Positions 1-6,995 of a DNA stretch of 6,995 nucleotides are shown here, in pieces. Source of the stretch: Acidobacteriota bacterium (GTDB lineage: Bacteria; Acidobacteriota; Terriglobia; Terriglobales; Acidobacteriaceae); contig JAKABE010000176.1 of NCBI GenBank assembly GCA_021801945.1, positions 1 through 6,995 of the forward strand, in the 5' to 3' direction. The notes under the pieces are model-generated. The model ran no database searches. It was not told the origin of the DNA and was given only the letters and a program-made list of their open reading frames with translations. Made by a program: the position numbers and the translations under genes. How positions within the stretch are numbered: the stretch's first letter is position 1; each line of letters begins with the position of its first letter.

Positions 1-243
1 CCGCAAAATAGCCTGCCGTATTCGCCCCCGCTGGACCCTAAGACATCGAGCTAGGGAAAATGCACAAAAGTACGCTGGACCGTCTCGTCACGAGCACGGC
101 GGAGAGACGGTGTGCCCTGCTCGGCGCCCGAATCAGGCAGTTTCCGCATCTTACAATGTCAAGGTCGGATGAATATCGGCTCCAGCAGCGTCTCTGAGCA
201 CATCTCTCGATCTTCTTTTCATCTCACAGGCGCGCCATCCCAA

Positions 244-261
244 TAGGGTTAACAGACCCTA
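244..261. promoter_or_regulatory. Short perfect dyad before the aminopeptidase gene
   Basis: Two six-base arms, TAGGGT (244-249) and ACCCTA (256-261), are perfect inverted repeats separated by six bases. The dyad ends 31 bases before the start codon at 293, where a repressor site or a small 5' UTR hairpin could act. The arms are short, so chance is a real possibility. I recognise no known operator. Confidence 0.25.
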
Positions 262-283
262 GTCAAATTTCGCTCCACACCGC

Positions 284-287
284 GAGG
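284..287 (+). promoter_or_regulatory. Ribosome binding site that fixes the aminopeptidase start
   Basis: GAGG at 284-287 lies five bases before the ATG at 293. A second ATG at 288 directly abuts the GAGG, and its frame reads ATG-CCA-TGA, stopping at 294-296 across the real start. The spacing and the immediate stop both favour 293 as the start. Confidence 0.6.
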
Positions 288-292
288 ATGCC

Positions 293-2920
293 ATGAGAAT
301 TCGTTGTTTTGCTCTCACAACACGTAGCGCTTTGGCCGCTGCAGCTGCGCTCGCCTGCCTTTTCATTGTTGCCGTTCGCGCCGCAACTGCTCAGCGGCTT
401 TCCGGAATGGTGGTACCTACGCACTACACGCTCAAGCTGACTCCGGACATCAAAACCGCCTCTTTCTCGGGTGTGGAGAGCATCGATGTAAACATCAAGC
501 AGCCCACTCGCTCCATCACGCTCAACGCCGCCCAGATCGAGTTTCAATCCGTCGTCGTTTACCCAAAAGGTTCCAAGCAAACCGCCGCGGTCTCGCTCGA
601 CACCAAGAAGCAGCAGGCCACCTTCACCTTCCCTAAGCAACTCGCGGCCGGCAATGCCACGCTCTCCATTCATTACACCGGCATCCTCAATAACGAGCTG
701 CGCGGCTTTTATCTCGCCAAGAGCGCTCATCACGAATACGCCGTTACGCAGTTTGAGCCTACAGATGCGCGTCGCGCATTTCCCTCCTTCGACGAGCCGG
801 CCTTCAAGGCCACCTTCTCCATCACTCTGGTCGCGGACAAAAACGACACCGCGATCTCCAACAGCCCCATCGTCTCTGACACACCGGGCCCCAACGCGGG
901 CAAACACACCATCGAATTTGGCATGACGCCCAAAATGTCCACCTATCTTGTGGCCTTTCTGGTCGGCGACTTTCAGTGCACGGCGGGCTCCTCCGATGGC
1001 GTGGCCATCCGCGTCTGCGCGCCGCCGGACAAGGTCGCCTATACGCCCTATGCTCTCGGCGTAGCTGAATACATGCTCCACTACTACGACAATTACTTCG
1101 GCATTCACTATCCGTTGAAGAAGCTCGACCTCATCGCCATCCCTAACTTCGAGGCCGGCGCCATGGAAAACTTCGGCGCCATCACCTTCCGCGAGACCGA
1201 TCTCCTGTTGAATGCCAAGACAGCTTCGGTTGGCGCAAAGCTGAATGTAGCCATCGATGTAGCCCATGAGATGTCGCACCAATGGTTCGGCGACCTGGTG
1301 ACTATGAACTGGTGGGATAACATCTGGCTCAACGAGGGCTTCGCCACATGGATGGAGAACAAGGCCGTGGCCAACATGCATCCGGAGTGGGATATTCCGC
1401 AAGTCGTGGCCGCGGAAAAAGAAGACACCCTCGATTACGACGCCACGCCCACCACGCACGCCATCCGCGCCACGGCCAATACTCCCGCCCAAATCAACCA
1501 GATGTTCGATACCATCTCCTACTACAAGGGCAGCGACGTACTCGTCATGGTGGAAAATTACGAAGGTCCTGAGACCTTCCGCAAGGGCGTGCACGCCTAC
1601 CTTTTGGCTCACGAATACGGGAATGCCGACGCGCAGGACTTTTGGAACGCCCAGACCGCCGTCAGTCACAAACCTATCAACAAAATCATGGATAGCATGA
1701 TCACCCTCCCCGGGGTGCCCATTCTCACCTTCGGAACTCCGCACAACGGAACCGCATCCGTTACGCAAAAACGCTTCTATCTAAGCCCCGACATCAAGAC
1801 CGGCCTGAATCAGAAATGGACTCTGCCGGTCTGCTTGAAGACGGATTCCGGCAGCCAGGACTGCCAGCTTCTTACGCCGTCGGAGACCTCAGTCAAGGCA
1901 CCCTCTTCCACGCTCTTCTTCGCAAACGCGGGCGCCAAGGGCTACTACCGCAGCGCCTACACACCCAGCGTCTACCGCAACCTGGTCGCTCATGTAGAAA
2001 CCGGCCTTACGCCCTCTGAGCGCATCAGCCTGGCAGGCGACGAATGGGCCCGCGTGCGCGCCAACATGGCCAGCGTGAGCGACTATCTCGATCTGGTGAC
2101 TGCGCTCAAAGCTGATCCCAATGCCGAGGTCATCGCCAGCACCATGACCGGCATCGTCGCCATCGAAGATCAGTTAGCCTCCACGCCCGAAGAAAAGGCT
2201 GAACTTCAATCTTGGCTGCGCCGCACCTTCTCGCCTGTCTACGCCAAACTTCCTCCTCCTTCGCCCAGCGATTCAGCGAACCTGCGCGAGCTGCGCGCCC
2301 ACCTGTTCGCCATCCTCGGCTACTACGGCAAGGATCCCGTCATCATCGCGCAAGCGAAGAAGCTTGCTGGCCAGTACCTCTCCAATCCAGCCTCGGTGGA
2401 CCCAACCCTGAGCCAAACGGCACTCGCGGTCGCCGCCCGCAACGGTGACTCCGCACTCTTCGACAGGCTGCAAACCATCTACGAAACCTCCACCAATCCT
2501 CAGCTTCAAAACACGGCACTCAACCTGCTGGCCGAATTCGAAAACCCAACCCTTGCCGAGCGGGCACTGAACTACGCCGTCTCCCCAAAGGTGCGCAATC
2601 AGGACGCGGCCATCCAGCTTTCCATTGCGCTCATGATGCCCGCCGAGCGCGATCTGGCCTGGAAGTTCATCCAAACACACTGGAGCCAGGTGAATGCCAA
2701 GCTCACCGTCTCACTGGGCGCGGATCTGGTCGCTTCGACGGGCGGCTTCTGTTCCGTTGCGGCTCGTAACCAGGTGCAAAGTTTCTTCGCTGCGCACCCG
2801 GTTCGCGCTTCTAGCCTGTCGCTCAAGCACGCGGTGGAGCAGATCAACGGCTGCATCGAGCTCCGCTCGCTGCAGGGGGCTAACCTCCAGCAGTGGCTCG
2901 CAGCGCACGCTGCCCAATAA
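293..2920 (+). CDS. Exported M1-family zinc aminopeptidase
   Basis: This 875-residue protein should remove N-terminal amino acids from peptides outside the cytoplasm. The N-terminus is an Ala-rich signal peptide with a likely cleavage site ATA|Q after residue 33. The M1 fold follows: an N-terminal beta domain with the family signature QFEPTDARRAFPSFDEP (153-169), then the exopeptidase motif GAMEN (289-293). The zinc site is HEMSH (H325, E326, H329) with the third ligand E348 in NEGFATW, giving the HEXXH-X18-E spacing. Y410 in YYKG fits the transition-state tyrosine. Residues from about 500 to the end fit the helical ERAP1-like C-terminal domain, beginning near KGYYR (549-553). Cysteine pairs 229/242 and 514/524 could form disulfides, consistent with export. 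All catalytic residues are present and the length is normal. No operon partner is visible; the next gene is convergent. Substrate preference cannot be read from the sequence. Confidence 0.95.
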   Translation: MRIRCFALTTRSALAAAAALACLFIVAVRAATAQRLSGMVVPTHYTLKLTPDIKTASFSGVESIDVNIKQPTRSITLNAAQIEFQSVVVYPKGSKQTAAVSLDTKKQQATFTFPKQLAAGNATLSIHYTGILNNELRGFYLAKSAHHEYAVTQFEPTDARRAFPSFDEPAFKATFSITLVADKNDTAISNSPIVSDTPGPNAGKHTIEFGMTPKMSTYLVAFLVGDFQCTAGSSDGVAIRVCAPPDKVAYTPYALGVAEYMLHYYDNYFGIHYPLKKLDLIAIPNFEAGAMENFGAITFRETDLLLNAKTASVGAKLNVAIDVAHEMSHQWFGDLVTMNWWDNIWLNEGFATWMENKAVANMHPEWDIPQVVAAEKEDTLDYDATPTTHAIRATANTPAQINQMFDTISYYKGSDVLVMVENYEGPETFRKGVHAYLLAHEYGNADAQDFWNAQTAVSHKPINKIMDSMITLPGVPILTFGTPHNGTASVTQKRFYLSPDIKTGLNQKWTLPVCLKTDSGSQDCQLLTPSETSVKAPSSTLFFANAGAKGYYRSAYTPSVYRNLVAHVETGLTPSERISLAGDEWARVRANMASVSDYLDLVTALKADPNAEVIASTMTGIVAIEDQLASTPEEKAELQSWLRRTFSPVYAKLPPPSPSDSANLRELRAHLFAILGYYGKDPVIIAQAKKLAGQYLSNPASVDPTLSQTALAVAARNGDSALFDRLQTIYETSTNPQLQNTALNLLAEFENPTLAERALNYAVSPKVRNQDAAIQLSIALMMPAERDLAWKFIQTHWSQVNAKLTVSLGADLVASTGGFCSVAARNQVQSFFAAHPVRASSLSLKHAVEQINGCIELRSLQGANLQQWLAAHAAQ

Positions 2921-2944
2921 ACTGCCAACCTTAGCTCAAGCAAA

Positions 2945-2981
2945 ATGCCCCAGTTCCAGCGCGCTGCGGAATCTGGGGCAT
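2945..2981. terminator. Probable bidirectional terminator between convergent genes
   Basis: A perfect nine-base stem joins ATGCCCCAG (2945-2953) and CTGGGGCAT (2973-2981). It continues with TTCC (2954-2957) pairing GGAA (2968-2971) around one bulged T at 2972, leaving a ten-base loop. It begins 25 bases after the aminopeptidase stop and lies 107 bases beyond the polA stop on the other strand. Plus-strand sequence after it is T-rich but has no clean T run; on the minus strand the stem runs into CATTTTGC. Position and stem strength support a shared terminator; the weak U tracts lower the certainty. Confidence 0.6.
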
Positions 2982-3087
2982 GCTTGATTCTTCATTGCCT
3001 GTTCACGCGTAGGGCGAATGCCACCACAACCAATTGCCATCTTTATCTAAGTGCCGAGGCTTCCCGTCCGCCCCGATTTTTCAAGTA

Positions 3088-5787
<2,700 letters not shown>

Positions 5788-5862
5788 GGTTCCGAGTTTA
5801 GCAGGGAGACGATCGCGGGACGGATTTACCTAACAGTCGCTGCTCGGTCCGTAATCTCCGGT

Positions 5863-5880
5863 TTGGCGGTAATACGCCAA
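5863..5880. promoter_or_regulatory. Perfect dyad upstream of polA
   Basis: TTGGCG (5863-5868) and CGCCAA (5875-5880) are perfect inverted repeats around a six-base spacer, 76 bases before the polA GTG. The site could be an operator overlapping the polA promoter or a hairpin in its 5' UTR. It matches no operator I know, and six-base arms can arise by chance. Confidence 0.25.
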
Positions 5881-6121
5881 CGACGCAGCTCGGCTGCCAT
5901 TTGTGTAACAATGGTGACGTGAAAATTAATACGAATCCCATTGGTTGGCTCGTACGGCTCGGGTGGGCTTGGCTTTCGTTCCGGATGTGACAGGTTGGGA
6001 TTCGGCCACGGGCAACTGACCCGCAAACCACCGGTAGACGTGCCCTTCACATCGTTGGCGCAGTTATATTCTCCACGCTTGCCCTTTATTTCCTTGGTGT
6101 CGGCCTCGGTTTCTATCGAGT

Positions 6122-6168
6122 GCCACCCCGCCCGCACTGATCATCCGGTAATCGGAAGGGCGGGTGGC
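6122..6168. repeat. GC-rich hairpin upstream of the RAYT unit
   Basis: GCCACCC-GCCC (6122-6128 and 6130-6133, with C6129 bulged) pairs with GGGCGGGTGGC at 6158-6168, giving an 11-base-pair stem around a 24-base loop. No T tract follows. Its arms differ from the REP palindromes next to it, so it is a separate structure: a factor-dependent terminator, an mRNA hairpin, or the remnant of another palindromic repeat. Confidence 0.5.
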
Positions 6169-6185
6169 CGGGTTCCAGGGTGCTC

Positions 6186-6244
6186 GTTCCGCCACAAACG
6201 ATGGGTGCCCCAGGTCCCCCGCTTTTGGGGACCTGGGAGACCAC
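6186..6244 (+). repeat. Left REP-like palindrome
   Basis: A leader (GTTCCGCCACAAA and onward) is followed by a strong hairpin: CCCAGGTCCCC (6209-6219) pairs perfectly with GGGGACCTGGG (6227-6237) around a seven-base CGCTTTT loop. It ends 40 bases before the transposase ATG, so the stem would lie in or near its 5' UTR and could influence expression. One G is missing from the descending arm compared with the right copy. Confidence 0.85.
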
Positions 6245-6284
6245 CACAGCCGCCCAGCCACGATCCGCGCTATCCTTACTCGTT

Positions 6285-6812
6285 ATGACGCGTGGACTCA
6301 TCCGTTACCAGCAAACCGGAGACTTTCACTTTCTCACCTTCAGTTGCTACCACCGGGTTGCCTACCTCTCCAGCGCGAAAGCCTGCACCCTCTTCGAGTC
6401 GGCGCTGGAGCGCACGCGCAGGAGGTTTCGCCTCGCGATTGCGGGCTACGCGGTGATGCCGGAGCACGTTCACCTGCTGGTGAGCGAGCCGCGCGAGGGT
6501 GATCTTTCCTCGGCGGTGCGCTCGCTCAAGCTCTCCGTCTCGCTGCGCAGTGCCGAGAGGCCGTTCTGGCAGGCGCGCTATTACGACTTCAACGTGCGCA
6601 GCGGGGATAAGTTCACCGAGAAGCTGCGCTATATCCATCAAAATCCGGTGGCTCGCGGCCTAGTGACGAGGCCCGAGGACTGGCCCTGGTCGAGCTACCG
6701 CCATTACGCGACTGGGTTACGGGGAGCCGTTGAAATTGAGTCGCTCTGGACCGCGGCGGAAAGAGGGTACGAGCTTCCCGAAGGGTTCGAGATGAAGAGG
6801 CCGATTGGCTGA
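6285..6812 (+). CDS. REP-associated tyrosine transposase (RAYT, Y1_Tnp/IS200-like)
   Basis: This 175-residue protein belongs to the HUH/Y1 single-strand DNA nuclease family that cuts and rejoins REP hairpins. The N-terminus (GDFHFLTFSCYHR, 12-24) is the usual opening strand. The metal-binding HUH motif is H61-V62-H63 in MPEHVHLLV, and Y116 in RYIHQNPVARGLV is the likely nucleophile. WPWSSYRHY (133-141) is the typical C-terminal signature. All expected motifs are present and the length is normal, so the gene looks intact. ATG 6285 is chosen because the family's conserved N-terminus begins right after it. The frame stays open upstream to GTG 6180, but that extension would translate the left REP. 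No Shine-Dalgarno is obvious, which suggests low expression. The flanking inverted REPs are its probable substrates. Such genes are often vertically kept and non-autonomous rather than freely transposing. Confidence 0.93.
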   Translation: MTRGLIRYQQTGDFHFLTFSCYHRVAYLSSAKACTLFESALERTRRRFRLAIAGYAVMPEHVHLLVSEPREGDLSSAVRSLKLSVSLRSAERPFWQARYYDFNVRSGDKFTEKLRYIHQNPVARGLVTRPEDWPWSSYRHYATGLRGAVEIESLWTAAERGYELPEGFEMKRPIG

Positions 6813-6817
6813 GTGTC

Positions 6818-6877
6818 GTGATCTCCCAGGTCCCCCAAAAGCGGGGGACCTGGGGCACCCGTCTTTTGTGGTGGAAC
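6818..6877 (-). repeat. Right REP-like palindrome, inverted relative to the left one
   Basis: CCCAGGTCCCCC (6825-6836) pairs perfectly with GGGGGACCTGGG (6843-6854) around a six-base AAAAGC loop, a 12-base-pair stem. It begins only five bases after the transposase stop codon, so besides being a REP it could act as the gene's 3' hairpin and protect or terminate its transcript. It is the more perfect of the two copies. Confidence 0.85.
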
Positions 6878-6896
6878 TAGTGTAGTCCGCCACAAA
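6865..6896. repeat. Second palindrome straddling the outer edge of the right REP
   Basis: TTTGTGGTGGA (6865-6875, the tail of the right REP) pairs with TCCGCCACAAA (6886-6896) with a single G-T mismatch around a ten-base loop. The right arm lies outside the REP and equals 6188-6198 inside the left REP, in the same orientation. It may be the beginning of a third, truncated REP copy, or part of the end of the following IS630-like element. A GTAG tetranucleotide (6882-6885), the type seen beside classical REP hairpins, directly precedes it. Confidence 0.5.
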
Positions 6897-6945
6897 TAGA
6901 ATCATTTATAAAGCAGGGTCATCTCATACAGTAGAGGTGACCGGT

Positions 6946-6995
6946 ATGCGTGTAGCGGCAGAGATCAATTTGAGTTCCGCGGCGCGGACGGAGTT
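6946..6995 (+). CDS. Start of a probable IS630-family transposase, cut by the window end
   Basis: Sixteen complete codons are visible, beginning MRVAAEINLSSAARTE. Many IS630-family transposases open with MRVAxxIxLSxxER, the start of the helix-turn-helix DNA-binding domain, and this is the basis for the call. The catalytic DDE domain would lie outside the window. A good ribosome binding site, AGAGGTGA (6933-6940), sits just upstream. The left end of the element should lie between about 6878 and 6945. IS630 elements insert at TA, and a TA occurs at 6878-6879 at the outer edge of the right REP, but the terminal repeat cannot be confirmed without the other end. A non-transposase helix-turn-helix protein is the main alternative. 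Confidence 0.5.
   Translation, partial: MRVAAEINLSSAARTE

Larger units (their letters stand above)
1..292. other. Region upstream of the M1 aminopeptidase gene, mostly non-coding
   Basis: No convincing complete gene is visible here. On the plus strand, positions 1-54 form an open frame of 17 codons ending in TAG at 52-54 (a proline-rich tail with the string NSLPYSPPLD). It could be the 3' end of a gene that begins outside the window, but it is too short to recognise. A possible stem lies at 80-86 (CCGTCTC) and 104-110 (GAGACGG) with a 17-base loop; no T tract follows it, so it is a weak terminator candidate. A TACAAT hexamer at 152-157 resembles a -10 box, but no matching -35 box sits at the right distance. 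The promoter of the downstream gene must lie in this stretch but cannot be placed with confidence. Confidence 0.4.
5788..6185. other. Long intergenic region upstream of polA, no convincing gene
   Basis: The promoter of polA must lie here on the minus strand, but I cannot place a clear -35/-10 pair. On the plus strand one frame runs from GTG 5919 to a TGA at 5988-5990 (23 residues, hydrophobic, WLVRLGWAWLSF). The same frame then stays open to the TGA at 6138-6140, with a good membrane-helix string (HIVGAVIFSTLALYFLGVGL) but no start codon of its own. This could be a decayed small membrane-protein gene or chance; codon third positions are not strongly GC-biased, unlike the neighbouring genes. 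Minus-strand frames in this stretch are poor in recognisable motifs. Two inverted repeats are listed separately. Confidence 0.45.
6186..6877 (+). mobile_element. RAYT-REP unit: tyrosine transposase gene between inverted REP palindromes
   Basis: A single transposase gene is bracketed by two copies of a roughly 60-base palindromic sequence in opposite orientation. Aligning the left copy with the reverse complement of the right gives about 55 identical positions out of 60, with four substitutions and one missing G in the left copy. This is the known layout of RAYT genes, which process and are thought to spread REP sequences and are usually present once per genome as domesticated genes. Similarity between the copies ends abruptly at the GTTCC edge on each outer side, which marks the unit's limits. 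I see no target-site duplication at these edges. Confidence 0.8.

Noticed and set aside
80..110. Intrinsic terminator at the CCGTCTC/GAGACGG stem
   Set aside because: The loop is 17 bases, the stem seven, no T tract follows, and the gene it would terminate is uncertain.
263..1768. 501-codon open frame on the minus strand opposite the aminopeptidase
   Set aside because: It lies antisense to a gene with complete catalytic motifs. It shows no recognisable domain, and long antisense frames are expected from codon bias in GC-rich genes.
5826..6137. 103-codon minus-strand frame upstream of polA
   Set aside because: It has no recognisable motif and a composition unlike the neighbours. It includes a 24-residue end (MAAELRRW...) that could look like a leader peptide, but no ribosome binding site or conservation can be shown.
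6180..6284. Longer RAYT start at GTG 6180
   Set aside because: It would translate the left REP palindrome and add 35 residues before the conserved family N-terminus. ATG 6285 fits the family.
6186..6877. CRISPR or retron interpretation of the repeated palindromes
   Set aside because: There are only two full copies, in opposite orientation around a gene, with no spacer series and no reverse transcriptase. The RAYT-REP explanation accounts for them.

Overview
The window looks like chromosomal DNA from a GC-rich, Gram-negative-type bacterium. My best guess is an Acidobacteriota member of the Terriglobales type. That guess rests on the exported M1 aminopeptidase, a PolA whose proofreading domain is degenerate, the style of the REP-associated transposase, and the REP palindrome with core CCCAGGTCCCC. 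There is no rRNA or marker gene to confirm it.

Layout. Positions 1-292 are mostly non-coding and lead into a complete plus-strand gene for a secreted M1-family zinc aminopeptidase (293-2920). A short convergent spacer with one strong hairpin (2945-2981, probably a bidirectional terminator) separates it from a complete minus-strand DNA polymerase I gene (polA, 5787-3088, GTG start). Upstream of polA is about 500 bases without a convincing gene. It holds a short dyad (5863-5880), a GC-rich hairpin (6122-6168) and a possible decayed small membrane-protein frame. The right end is mobile: a REP-associated tyrosine transposase (RAYT, 6285-6812) lies between two nearly identical, inverted REP-like palindromes (6186-6244 and 6818-6877). 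The first 16 codons of what looks like an IS630-family transposase begin at 6946 and run off the window.

The two housekeeping genes are convergent and unrelated in function: peptide digestion outside the cytoplasm, and DNA repair with Okazaki-fragment maturation. The RAYT and its flanking palindromes form one functional unit, in which the HUH/Tyr nuclease is expected to act on the REP hairpins. The IS630-like gene starts 68 bases beyond the outer edge of the right REP, so the region upstream of polA is a landing zone for mobile DNA.

I see no CRISPR array, tRNA, rRNA, toxin-antitoxin pair or defence system. The most interesting feature is the RAYT-REP unit and its junction with the second element. 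RAYT systems are a known class; this copy and its exact architecture may be uncatalogued, but I cannot claim a new system.
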